This document shows, piece by piece, positions 54,101 to 62,357 of a stretch of DNA of 64,000 bases. The position numbers and the translations under genes were made by a program. Position 1 is the stretch's first letter. Every line of letters starts with the position of its first letter. The stretch covers positions 372,001 to 436,000 of the forward strand of contig KB906733.1 in assembly GCA_000381585.1 (NCBI GenBank), read 5' to 3'. The stretch is from Acidobacteriaceae bacterium KBS 83 (lineage in GTDB: Bacteria > Acidobacteriota > Terriglobia > Terriglobales > Acidobacteriaceae). The notes beneath the pieces were generated by a model. That model searched no databases. It was not told the origin of the DNA and saw only the letters and a list, made by a program, of their open reading frames with translations.

Positions 54101-55222
54101 ACGCTCTACGAATTCCTGATTACCTCACTCTTTTTCCCTCTCATCATGATCGCCCTTTCCGGCTGGCTTCGCGCCATTTTGATCTGGGGCTCGCTTCGTA
54201 GGGGGTTGCTGGAGCCCTTGGAACGATTGCCCATCCGGTTTGCATTTACGCGCTTTAAGGGCGGCAGTTGGGTAAGCATGCTGAATCAGAGCGGCTTGCA
54301 TATTCGTTGGCGAGATATGAGCCGTTCTACGGAGTCCATCCGCCAGCTTGTTCACCATCCTTATGTGCAGCAGGCTCCGTGGCTGAAAGCGCAGCTTTCT
54401 AGAGAGTACGAAGAGATCAACATAGCCATCCGTGATCTTTTCGACAGGATACAAAACGCAGGCGGGCAGATTACCGATGCCGTCGCCTCGACAATTCCGC
54501 CGTTATCCAACTCCCCTCATGAACGTGATAACGACCGTGTCGCTTCTTGTCTTGAAGATACCTGGGATCGCCCAAAGCCACCCGGAAACGAGGATCTCAG
54601 CAGCATTTACTCGATCGAAGAGGGATACGCGAGTTTCTGCGGCGTTCTTCTGGACGCCGTCCTCATTCCTTACTGGGACCAAATACGGACTGGCCATGTC
54701 GAGGAACCTGACCCTACGGACGACGAAGATGCGAAGTCCTCGGGGGCCACGAAAGAAGAAAAATGTGCGAAATCCGAAGTGGCAGACGAGGAGATAAGCC
54801 AATGCAGGCAGTCGTTCATACACCTCGCAGAAGAGCTCATTGTCATTCGTTACGTCGCGCTTATACGCGCCGTCCTCGTCAACATTCGTTATCTGATGCT
54901 GTTTGTCTCTGCTGCTTTCGTACTCGCTATCATCGCCTGGAATTCCTACCCTCTGCAGCCACATCGGCTCATCGACTGGTGCTTCACACTCCTGTTTATG
55001 TCTATCGGTGTTGGTTTCGTCACCGTTTTCGCGCAGATGCACCGCAATCCCATACTTAGCCGTATCACCGATACAACGCCCAATAAACTCGGCTCCGCCT
55101 TCTACATCCGTATTGCCGCCTTTGGAGCCGTACCGGTTCTCACATGGCTGGCCTACCAATTCCCGCAGATAGGAGGCAGCCTATTTAGACTCCTTCAACC
55201 CGGTTTACAAGTGATGAAGTGA
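51125..55222 (+). CDS. 1,365-residue membrane protein with periplasmic-binding-like ectodomain
   Basis: The start is ATG 51125 (AGGGTG 8 nt upstream; a TTG one codon earlier is less likely). After an N-terminal hydrophobic segment comes an extracytoplasmic region to about residue 660. Within it SVIGPFFSGSAASLQQGIEAA (near 268), HVFYRSFGENANFEQQSFL and IQFILISASNILDD (near 465) resemble type-1 periplasmic-binding/receptor ligand-binding domains. About ten membrane helices follow (668-690, 714-737, 749-771, 788-806, 831-850, 941-962, 995-1022, 1245-1268, 1281-1303, 1327-1346). A large, partly acidic soluble segment lies between helices 7 and 8. No enzymatic motif is seen. A receptor or transporter role is inference. 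The next gene is coupled. Confidence 0.7.
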   Translation: MNKGLGFTTVGTVLLAGLFFQVKPGESHPSQQSSPPTVKAVSGEGPWLASCKYWSAVQSVRPPVKAPAPDFNILPHETGAKVESAIKASTSADSACPGNDEWGIPWNAPHTPEVSAVIATVPDPIHSHLALDFDRAIDAIVLAAADNHYLGSYYWLPWRAPAVALSASEGSPGPPSKDDDGAGERQPGLIILRYAPHGSPGSESPEAAYYRVVYVFLVGETPALGVNGAQLQNAVQYEQMLTRHNQWLAPSSLQPSGQGQITKTKLSVIGPFFSGSAASLQQGIEAAVGMLGDGTNASINGITSTTVAAKELDRPNKHVFYRSFGENANFEQQSFLASLECADYDLNRVAVLSEAGTVFGTATSYGSTAAQGKCTGSGASPHVSRGTVLNLRFPRELSLLRNAQPSQTSQSEASTAPTPYLNFSLKDYSTGDTVPRFSITQSPLSLEAQLMGIAHQLQRARIQFILISASNILDDIFLTQFLHRACPDSRIVLFGGEDLLFERDGENQPYIGSISISPYLLNSLDSGSKVQWLHSDYQAEAFYNAASFTFWDPSADPIPNLAGYRSYPIPPEGRSTTSAPRTQFMQIPLWVTAIGSDGYYPLAILRWCGSDGKQILPTIYPSAPKSEMEKTCAETNAAILDDTPDHSQQEVWRYLPESINRNSGIAPSLVWTVVATILLILCLLHIVLVWAAQFWSPLTRDLAVDQNDQPRRRSVYLNIGTSVLATMAFVTAYPLIRVGHYYHLAQPSYFIAWFIFIAAAAACLSTIIKTWSYHYHKCCPEYSFFNSVAGLALPLTVAFWIVICRSDNIGGQHSYAGLYFSYRCLQPLSGVCPLLPILLLLFGWYLWSICQTARLRFSNVHRPRLARIVPLPSCYWPGYAASPLYVPDNALEKCERPNDSCLYRNITCLLITVEVVRSFCRNLTNDSRDVVRSIASWTEKKLTIVLASVYLLLFALCVFASQIHSLDRFLFTPVLASISASIGPHTVIYRGPTLYEFLITSLFFPLIMIALSGWLRAILIWGSLRRGLLEPLERLPIRFAFTRFKGGSWVSMLNQSGLHIRWRDMSRSTESIRQLVHHPYVQQAPWLKAQLSREYEEINIAIRDLFDRIQNAGGQITDAVASTIPPLSNSPHERDNDRVASCLEDTWDRPKPPGNEDLSSIYSIEEGYASFCGVLLDAVLIPYWDQIRTGHVEEPDPTDDEDAKSSGATKEEKCAKSEVADEEISQCRQSFIHLAEELIVIRYVALIRAVLVNIRYLMLFVSAAFVLAIIAWNSYPLQPHRLIDWCFTLLFMSIGVGFVTVFAQMHRNPILSRITDTTPNKLGSAFYIRIAAFGAVPVLTWLAYQFPQIGGSLFRLLQPGLQVMK

Positions 55223-56286
55223 TGAATCCTACACCGCAGGATAAGAAAATCGACGAAGCGGCCGGAGAGAATAAAATTCCTCCGATGTCGACAGAATCCA
55301 TCCGACGTTATCAATCTGTAGCTAGAGATTCGCCAGGTCCGCGTATGAGCGCATGGATCGTGCTGGTTATGCTCGGAATGGTCGCGGTTCCGGCAGCCGT
55401 CACCTTACATACTGTGCAGGTTCCCGCGGCCCTTAAGGTTTCCAGTGCGAATCCCACACCGTACGGCTACAGCTGGAGCCTGCTCTTATTTGTGGTTCCC
55501 ATTGTGGTGATTGCAGGCTGGTTTCTGCCTAACGAAAATGTTCGGATATCTCGACGTGCCTTCTGGCGAACAATCGCCATTCTGGTGCCGTTGGGATTTG
55601 GGCTTGATTTCTTCTGTGCACATCGCTTTTTTGTCTTTCCTAATGCCGGTGCGACTCTAGGGATCGGGGCACCGGCGCTAGGCGGCAGTGTTCCTTTGGA
55701 GGAATACGTCTTCTATTTCACCGGATTTCTCGCAGTGTTGCTGATTTATGTCTGGACAGGCGAGTACTGGTTGGCTGCCTACAAGGTGCCGGACTATCCA
55801 GGCGAGGCGCAACAAGTGCAGCGGTTGCTGAGGTTCCATCCTACTTCGCTACTGATCGGAGCTATCCTGATCGTGGCGGCACTTCTCTACAAGAAGTTAC
55901 GGTCGCCTTTTCCCGAGGGGTTTCCCGGTTATTTTGCCGTGCTGGTAATCGGGGGAGTGATCCCTTCGGTCAGCTTCTTTCCGGTCGCACGGCGATTCAT
56001 CCACTGGCGTGCTTTCAGCCTGACCATCTTTATGGTTTTGCTTATCAGCATGTTGTGGGAAGCGACGTTGGCGATACCGTACGGTTGGTGGGGTTACCAG
56101 CAGAGGGAGATGATGGGTCTATCTATTGGTGCATGGACGGGGCTGCCCGTCGAAGCGGTCACGGTGTGGGTCGCTGTGACCTATGGTTCGACGATTGTTT
56201 ACGAGATCGTGAAGGCCTGGCAGGCCTCTGGCAGACCTGCGAGGGCTGCATTCCTGGGAGAGAAAGGCACGAGGGCAGAGCAATAG
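55222..56286 (+). CDS. lycopene-cyclase-domain-like integral membrane protein, two-domain
   Basis: 354 residues. The ATG shares its A with the preceding TGA stop (a GTG one codon earlier is also possible), so translation is coupled. Two homologous-looking halves each carry the cyclase-domain pattern: GLDFFCAHRFFVFPN followed by GGSVPLEEYVFYFTGF, and LWEATLAIPYGWWGYQQR followed by TGLPVEAVTVWVAVTYGS. Known heterodimeric/fused CrtYcd-type lycopene cyclases share a Pro-x-Glu-Glu motif; here the second half has PVEA, missing one Glu. It may be a divergent cyclase or a member with another function; no carotenoid genes are nearby. Confidence 0.6.
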   Translation: MNPTPQDKKIDEAAGENKIPPMSTESIRRYQSVARDSPGPRMSAWIVLVMLGMVAVPAAVTLHTVQVPAALKVSSANPTPYGYSWSLLLFVVPIVVIAGWFLPNENVRISRRAFWRTIAILVPLGFGLDFFCAHRFFVFPNAGATLGIGAPALGGSVPLEEYVFYFTGFLAVLLIYVWTGEYWLAAYKVPDYPGEAQQVQRLLRFHPTSLLIGAILIVAALLYKKLRSPFPEGFPGYFAVLVIGGVIPSVSFFPVARRFIHWRAFSLTIFMVLLISMLWEATLAIPYGWWGYQQREMMGLSIGAWTGLPVEAVTVWVAVTYGSTIVYEIVKAWQASGRPARAAFLGEKGTRAEQ

Positions 56287-56362
56287 GCAAGCACTCGAAT
56301 GGTATTTGGGTAGTTTATTTGGCGGATCCGTTTACGTTGTACCTAATAATGCACATTCCTCT

Positions 56363-59300
56363 TTAGTGAAAATCGTGGGAACGGGTCTCCAGAGTTTGAT
56401 CGGATAGCGGTAATAGGCGCGAGGCTTTGACATGAATCACACCATCCTGATTCTGCAAAGGACCTTCTGCGAGGATGAACTTGCTGCGTGTGACAACAAG
56501 GCGCTGCCGCTCATATAGATCGGGTGTGACGATGACATTGGCGATGCCAGTTTCATCCTCCATCGACAAAAAGATAAATCCCATTGCTGTACCCGGCCGT
56601 TGCCGTGCGATAACGCATCCGGCGGTTCGAACAAATTCACCATCTCTACGACTGCGCAATTCTTCCGCGGAAAGAACGTGTTGCCGGCGTAGCTCAGGGC
56701 GCCTATATGCAATGGGATGTCTGCCAATTGTCAGCCCGGTGCCGGCATAGTCTGCAGCTAGACGTTCTTTGGTGCTCATCTGTTGCAGTGGTGTTGCCTC
56801 GGAGACTTCGCGCAACAGCTCGCTTCTTTGGCTTAAAAGAGGGCCTTCAAGTTTTCCAGCACGTTCGACCTGCCACAGCGCATCGCGGCGATGCTTGATT
56901 CCGTCTAGCTGGTTCAGAGCGCCGATGCGTGCCAGTAGTGTCAGCTCTTTTCGGTTGAGTGACGGGATGTGCAAGGTGAGATCCTCCACAGACAGGAATG
57001 GACCGTGCTGCCGGCGTGAGAACGCAATTGCCTCACCCGATTGTTGCCGAAGCCCTTTTGCATAGCCTAGACCGATTCGAAGGGACAAGCTGCTGTCCGC
57101 CTCCTGCTCAACAGTGCACGCCCAATCTGAGATCTGGATATCAATCGGCTTTACACGCAGGCCATGTCTCTGTGCATCTTTGACCAGTACAGCCGGCATA
57201 TAAAAGCCCATCGGCTGATTGTTCAGAATGGCGCAAGTGAAGGCGGCCAGATATTTCACTTTGAAATATGCTGAAGCGTAGGCAATTAGAGCGAAGCTGG
57301 CGGCGTGCGATTCCGGAAAACCGTAAAGCGCAAACGAGCTGATGTTCTGGATGATCATTTCCTGTGTAGGAGGATCAATTTCGTTTGCTGTCATACCAGC
57401 GCGCAATTTTCCTTCGAGATTTTTCATGCGTTCCCAGGAGCGACGCATTCCCACGGCTCGGCGTAGCTCTTCAGCTTCTGCGCCAGAGAAGTTCGCCACT
57501 GTCATAGCCATGCGAAGCAGTTGCTCCTGAAAGAGCGGTACACCCAATGTCCGCTCCAACACTGGCTGCAACGAAGGATGAGGATAGGTGACCTCCTCCT
57601 TCTTCTGACGGCGCCGCATGTATGGGTGCATCATCTTGCCCACGATTGGCCCTGGCCGAATGATGGCAACTTGGACAACTACGTCATAAAATTCCGTCGG
57701 ATTGTTCCTGGGAAGCGAAGCCATTTGGGCGCGGCTCTCGACCTGAAACATGCCGACAGTATCAGCGCGTTGAAGCGCCCGATAGACGTCATCGTCTTCC
57801 GGCAACTGGGCCAGATCCACTTTGTCCCCGTAGTGCTTCGGAATCAACTCCAGACAATCTTGGAGAACAGCCATCATGCCGAGCCCGAGCAGATCCACCT
57901 TAATGATGCCGAGGTCAGAACAGTCCTCCTTATCCCATTGCACTACGGTCCTTCCCGGCATGGAGGCGCGTTCGAGCGGAACGACACTGTTTAATTGGCC
58001 TTGGCAGATCACCATGCCCCCCGAGTGCTGGCCAAGGTGGCGAGGTAGATCCTGAATGCGCATACAAAGTTCGAGATACTTGGCGATGCGCGGGTGTTTC
58101 AGGTCAAAGCCGGCATGCTGAAAAGAATGAGCCATCGTATCGGTGGCGCCGCGCCATTCGAAGTGGTTCACCAGGCTGGATAACCGCTGCAACGATTCGG
58201 GATCGAAGCCAAGAGCCTTTCCGACTTCGCGCGCCGCGGATTTGCCGCGATAGATGATGACATTGGCTGTCATGGCGGCGCCCAATTCGCCGTAGCGTTG
58301 GTATACGTGTTGAATCGCTTGTTCGCGGTTGTCCTCCGACGGGAGATCGAGATCGATGTCCGGCCACTCTCCGCGACTTTCGCTCAGGAAGCGCTCAAAT
58401 AGAAGGTCCATTCCGACTGGGTCAACCGCGGTAATTTCGAGCGCATAGCAGACTGCCGAGTTTGCGGCGCTGCCTCGGCCCTGGATGAGAATGTTGCGTT
58501 CTTTACAGAACTGTACGATGTCCCAAACGATGAGGAAGTATCCGGCAAATCCGAGCTTGGCGATTAACCGGAGCTCGTACTCGACCTGCTTCTTCGCCCG
58601 ATCAAACAATGCAGCATCACGCTTTAGGCTGTAGCGGCGAACCACGCCTTCTTCGACCCGCTTCCGCAGAAAACTATCCATGGTTTCGCCATGAGGTACC
58701 GGGTATCGAGGGAACTCATAGCCCAGATCTGCCAGCTTGAATTGCAGCCGCGACGAGAGCTCCGCTGTATTCTCGACTGCACCATGAACGTCATGGAACA
58801 ATGCAGTCATCTCGGCTGCTGAGCGAAGATGGCGCTGGTTGTTGAGTGCCAAGAGGCGACCCGCACGATCGAGTCCTGTGTGATTGCGCACAGCCGTGAA
58901 GAGATCCAGGATCTCGCGGTCATATGGAGTCGCATATCGCACACCGTTCGTTGCAAGCACCGGCAGCTTCAACGAACGAGCTATGCGAATAGCAGCTTGA
59001 TTCCGCCATTCCTGCTCACGCTCCTGATGCCGCTGAAGCTCGACGTAGACATTAGTGGAACCAAAGATGCCAAGCAGTCTCTCTATGGCTTCGCGGCCAG
59101 CTTCTTCACCACCGCGCATCAAAGCAGCAGCCAGCGGGCCTTCATCACCTCCTGTCAGACACACCAGACCGGATGCATATTGCTCTAGATCATCGAAGTT
59201 AGCAGCGCCCTCCTGTTTCGTCGTCTCCCGCATTTTGAACTGCGTAATGAGCTGACATAGATTCTGGTAACCTTTGCGGGACTTGCACAGGAGAGGTAGA

Positions 59301-59581
59301 CGAACCGGCTCGGCAACGTACTGATGGGGCAGCCAGGATGGCGGCCTGAGCAGCTGACCAAAGCTCGACACTGAGACTTCTGCACCTACATGCGCACGAA
59401 TGTCATTCAACTTCGCGCTGATATGAAACCGCGCGGAGCCGTAAACTCCATTGCGATCAAGGAGTGCCATCGCCGGCATTTCCAATTCGACCACCCGCTC
59501 AACGAGACTTTCCGGTTGTGAAGCTCCTTCCAAAAAGCTGAAGGCGCTGGCGGCGTGCATCTCAACATATCGATCAGTCAT
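56363..59581 (-). CDS. dnaE2: error-prone DNA polymerase DnaE2
   Basis: 1,072 residues, the usual length. N-terminal PHP domain (YVEMHAASAFSFLEGASQPE, PAMALLDRNGVYG). The polymerase acids are in PDIDLDLPSEDNREQ (near 410) and KVDLLGLGMM (near 560). Helix-hairpin-helix and OB parts follow (SLNRKELTLLARIGALNQL, ATANVI-like VTPDLYERQ). DnaE2 copies past DNA lesions with ImuA and ImuB and causes induced mutation. The 8-nt overlap with imuB indicates coupling. Last gene of the mutasome operon. Confidence 0.95.
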   Translation of the reverse strand: MTDRYVEMHAASAFSFLEGASQPESLVERVVELEMPAMALLDRNGVYGSARFHISAKLNDIRAHVGAEVSVSSFGQLLRPPSWLPHQYVAEPVRLPLLCKSRKGYQNLCQLITQFKMRETTKQEGAANFDDLEQYASGLVCLTGGDEGPLAAALMRGGEEAGREAIERLLGIFGSTNVYVELQRHQEREQEWRNQAAIRIARSLKLPVLATNGVRYATPYDREILDLFTAVRNHTGLDRAGRLLALNNQRHLRSAAEMTALFHDVHGAVENTAELSSRLQFKLADLGYEFPRYPVPHGETMDSFLRKRVEEGVVRRYSLKRDAALFDRAKKQVEYELRLIAKLGFAGYFLIVWDIVQFCKERNILIQGRGSAANSAVCYALEITAVDPVGMDLLFERFLSESRGEWPDIDLDLPSEDNREQAIQHVYQRYGELGAAMTANVIIYRGKSAAREVGKALGFDPESLQRLSSLVNHFEWRGATDTMAHSFQHAGFDLKHPRIAKYLELCMRIQDLPRHLGQHSGGMVICQGQLNSVVPLERASMPGRTVVQWDKEDCSDLGIIKVDLLGLGMMAVLQDCLELIPKHYGDKVDLAQLPEDDDVYRALQRADTVGMFQVESRAQMASLPRNNPTEFYDVVVQVAIIRPGPIVGKMMHPYMRRRQKKEEVTYPHPSLQPVLERTLGVPLFQEQLLRMAMTVANFSGAEAEELRRAVGMRRSWERMKNLEGKLRAGMTANEIDPPTQEMIIQNISSFALYGFPESHAASFALIAYASAYFKVKYLAAFTCAILNNQPMGFYMPAVLVKDAQRHGLRVKPIDIQISDWACTVEQEADSSLSLRIGLGYAKGLRQQSGEAIAFSRRQHGPFLSVEDLTLHIPSLNRKELTLLARIGALNQLDGIKHRRDALWQVERAGKLEGPLLSQRSELLREVSEATPLQQMSTKERLAADYAGTGLTIGRHPIAYRRPELRRQHVLSAEELRSRRDGEFVRTAGCVIARQRPGTAMGFIFLSMEDETGIANVIVTPDLYERQRLVVTRSKFILAEGPLQNQDGVIHVKASRLLPLSDQTLETRSHDFH

Positions 59582-61088
59582 AGAGCGCCGCCATCTGCCA
59601 TTCGTCCCGCATGAGGTCGCGCATGATGCAACAGCAGAGCAGTGAACCGTCCTGTGCTCGCGCTACGATATCCCATTGCTCAAAACCCCAAAGTGTCTGG
59701 TTCCACCAGTCACCCTCAGCAAGCCACGGGCCGTAAGCGTGTTCCACAACATATCTTCTCTCGCGATAAACCAATGCTGTCGGACGTGAGTTTTGCAATC
59801 GGACCGAAACTGTCTCCGGCGGGCGGAGTTTTCGCATAGAAAGCTGCGTTTGCGAAGGAGCAATCGTGGCAGAATCGCGCGCGGGGAGGGCAAAAGGCTC
59901 TATCCGAAAGCCCTCCGGTGCGTGTGTGTCCTCGAGCACCGCACGGCCCAAATTACCTTCACCCACGATGGCGCTAATGCGAGCAAGCGTTACATCCAAG
60001 CGCGTTGGCTCGGGCAACTGAGGTGAGAAGAGACCGGATTGCACCTTACTAGTGCTGCCGGGTTCGGCGTGAAGTGTGACGGCTAGTATGGCAGCATGTG
60101 GTGGATGCGCTTCGAGATCGAGATGCAATAGTTTGATCCAGAGTTGTATGTCTGTGGATGGCAGCGCAGGCCGAACAGTTCGGCTATGCGATCCACCACC
60201 TTCAAGGGATAGCGTGATGGTCGCCGAGGCAAGAGCCAAAATGCGTGCCTTTGCCCGCAAAACTAATTGATCCAGCATGACGTTGATGACAAACAGCAAT
60301 GAATCGAGCAATTCAACTGGAGTATCCAACTCCACTAGCTCTTCAAGAACGAAGTCCAGTTCTACTGGCATGAACAGATGCGCGCAATTGCCATGAGCCA
60401 GTTGCCGAAGGCGTTTGCCCTCCTGGCCCATGCGGGCAATGAGTTCTTCTTCAGGAAGAACTGCGAGCATTCCCAGTGTGTGAATGCCCCAAAACGCAAA
60501 TGTTTCTTTCTGGGGCTCAGTGAGGTCGAGGACTGTCAATGGCAGAGGAGCTAGAACCACTGATTCTTTGCCTGATGCGATTACCTGAATAGGGTTGCGG
60601 GGTGATAGGCCTTTCGCAAGACATACAGCCGCATGGAAATTACTACTGACACTGACTTGTGCCGAGATGCCAAGGGATCTGACACGTTCGAGCAGCGTAT
60701 TCGCCAGGATTTCCGGCGGCCCGAACAAGTTTGTTGTGCCTGAGATATCGATGCAACAGATGCATGCCGTATCTTCGCTCAGATCCTCAGTATGAGGTGA
60801 GAATGCTCCGGCGCACTCCAACAGAATACCTTTCGTTACTGCCTCAGTTTGTATTGAGCGTGAGAGCACCACGGAGTTCGGGAATGTATCGACCTCTATA
60901 CGCGTCATGCAGTGGTCCATGCCGAGAAGTCGCGCTTTGGTATTGAGCGAGCAAATCTGCTGGAACGGCGGCTCACCGTCCATCACTACACAGGGCAAGT
61001 TGTGCAGCTCAGGCCGGAGGCGTAGCAGCGCCTGCGCCGGAAATTCTTTTGCATAAAGGCATGCGTAGAGCTTGGGAGTGTCGCTCAT
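59574..61088 (-). CDS. imuB: ImuB, inactive Y-family polymerase-like mutasome protein
   Basis: 504 residues. N-terminal Y-family-like half (LYACLYAKEFPAQALLRLRP, CIDISGTTNLFGPPE near 115) lacks the acid residues of active polymerases: the first motif has no Asp pair, and the second has Asp but no Glu after it. ImuB in other bacteria serves as a clamp-binding scaffold for DnaE2. The C-terminal domain (RERRYVVEHAYGPWLAEGDWW) has the ImuB-type ending. Overlaps dnaE2 by 8 nt and imuA by 4 nt. Confidence 0.92.
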   Translation of the reverse strand: MSDTPKLYACLYAKEFPAQALLRLRPELHNLPCVVMDGEPPFQQICSLNTKARLLGMDHCMTRIEVDTFPNSVVLSRSIQTEAVTKGILLECAGAFSPHTEDLSEDTACICCIDISGTTNLFGPPEILANTLLERVRSLGISAQVSVSSNFHAAVCLAKGLSPRNPIQVIASGKESVVLAPLPLTVLDLTEPQKETFAFWGIHTLGMLAVLPEEELIARMGQEGKRLRQLAHGNCAHLFMPVELDFVLEELVELDTPVELLDSLLFVINVMLDQLVLRAKARILALASATITLSLEGGGSHSRTVRPALPSTDIQLWIKLLHLDLEAHPPHAAILAVTLHAEPGSTSKVQSGLFSPQLPEPTRLDVTLARISAIVGEGNLGRAVLEDTHAPEGFRIEPFALPARDSATIAPSQTQLSMRKLRPPETVSVRLQNSRPTALVYRERRYVVEHAYGPWLAEGDWWNQTLWGFEQWDIVARAQDGSLLCCCIMRDLMRDEWQMAALYD

Positions 61089-62119
61089 CTTCGTCCTGTC
61101 CAGGAAGTTCGGCTATGCCAAGAGAGAGCATTCACACTTTGTGGCAGCTTGCGCAGGGGAAGAATGTTATCCGCGATCTGGGTGAACCGCTGGCGCGCCA
61201 TCTCAACATGCGACTTGATTCCTGTAAAGACGGTTATTTCATCACACAGTGCTTCCGCAGGAAGAAGTTGAAGCACCAGCTCGGCACTGCTTTTCGCACA
61301 TGGATGCTGTGTCATGAGCAGGATGCTGGACTGTGTTCTTTCTGCAGCGGCACGATATCGAAACCAGGTCGCGAGTGGCACACGTGAGACGAATTCCGGT
61401 GCCATACCGCCCATATCCAAAACCACTGCACTGAAGCCTCCGCACTGTAGAAGCTGGTCCGTAACATGCAATGCCTGCTCCATCCGCGGCCATGGTTTAG
61501 CGGAACGCGAAGGCTGGCGCCGAATTGTCGAAGAAGGCGGGTAGTTCGGCTCAAAGGTCTTCTGGGTCAATCGAGTACGACGCGGCGGTTCGGCACATCG
61601 CGGAGCAGTCGTCTCTTGTTGCAGCAGGCTGGCAACGGCATCCGAAATCCCTTTCACCTCATTGCGAGGATGCGACCCGAAGCCCCCGCCGTGCAGCCCT
61701 CTTTTAACCGGAGGAGGCGCAAAGTATCTGTCAGGTAAAACGAAATCGCGACGTGCACGTGCCGCATCCGGATGCGACACGCCACATCGAACCCAGAGCA
61801 GTCGAGCAAGATTGATACCTGCCGCGGCAGCCGTAGCTGGATCGAATGTATTCGACACATCGACCCAGGCACATACTTTTCCTATCACGGTTATCTGTGC
61901 GAGGAACGATAGGGCAACAGAAGTCCGGCCGGAACACTCCGGGCCGATCAACTCGCTGATGGCTCCGACGGGCAGACCGCCGCGCATGGCGTTATCCAGC
62001 GGCTCAATGCCAGTCGCCGCGATAGGCCGCACCATTTTCGGAGCAGGCGTAAGGGCAGAAGGGATCTTGTGCGCGAGAGCTGACTCGATTTGAAGGCGAA
62101 GGACAGAGGCTGAAGGCAT
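61085..62119 (-). CDS. imuA: ImuA, RecA-like mutasome component
   Basis: 344 residues. RecA-like N-terminus ATGIEPLDNAMRGGLPVGAISELIGPECSGRTSVALSFL, where the Walker A position is GPECSGRTS: Arg replaces the expected Lys, so ATP binding may be weak or lost. Later SAVVLDMGGM (Walker B-like) and an extended middle insert with basic residues. ImuA links RecA-like action to the ImuB/DnaE2 lesion bypass complex. First gene of the operon; the start at 62119 lies under two direct repeats and below a perfect 32-bp inverted repeat. Confidence 0.88.
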   Translation of the reverse strand: MPSASVLRLQIESALAHKIPSALTPAPKMVRPIAATGIEPLDNAMRGGLPVGAISELIGPECSGRTSVALSFLAQITVIGKVCAWVDVSNTFDPATAAAAGINLARLLWVRCGVSHPDAARARRDFVLPDRYFAPPPVKRGLHGGGFGSHPRNEVKGISDAVASLLQQETTAPRCAEPPRRTRLTQKTFEPNYPPSSTIRRQPSRSAKPWPRMEQALHVTDQLLQCGGFSAVVLDMGGMAPEFVSRVPLATWFRYRAAAERTQSSILLMTQHPCAKSSAELVLQLLPAEALCDEITVFTGIKSHVEMARQRFTQIADNILPLRKLPQSVNALSWHSRTSWTGRR

Positions 62120-62120
62120 G

Positions 62121-62140
62121 TATCTTCGCTTTATCTTCGC
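62121..62140 (-). repeat. 9-nt direct repeat at imuA start
   Basis: TATCTTCGC occurs at 62121-62129 and 62132-62140 (minus strand GCGAAGATA twice, 11-nt period), immediately upstream of the imuA ATG over the expected ribosome-site region. Confidence 0.7.
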
Positions 62141-62161
62141 CTATACCGGACGCGTCTGCCA

Positions 62162-62193
62162 GCGCCCTTGCACAATCAATTGTGCAAGGGCGC
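62162..62193. promoter_or_regulatory. perfect 32-bp inverted repeat upstream of imuA
   Basis: Fifteen-base arms GCGCCCTTGCACAAT and ATTGTGCAAGGGCGC pair perfectly with a 2-nt centre (62162-62176 / 62179-62193), ending 43 nt upstream of the imuA start. It could be an operator for the damage-response regulator or a hairpin that ends the transcript of the unknown gene above. No U-tract follows. Confidence 0.65.
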
Positions 62194-62357
62194 CTGTAAG
62201 GCTATGAGAGCCATGAATTAAATAATTTATGAGCGACGCCCGGTGCAGCTTTTTACCGGGATTGCTCTACAGACTGCTAAAGCCAGAACCGAAGTACGAC
62301 TCATCGGGGCGCGTCAGACAACAATGAAATCCGGTCTACTTTTCGAGATCATTCTGC

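Noticed and set aside
59574-61088. ImuB considered as an active DNA polymerase IV/V
   Set aside because: Lacks the catalytic acid residues of motif 1 and the Glu of motif 2, and sits in the imuA-imuB-dnaE2 order.
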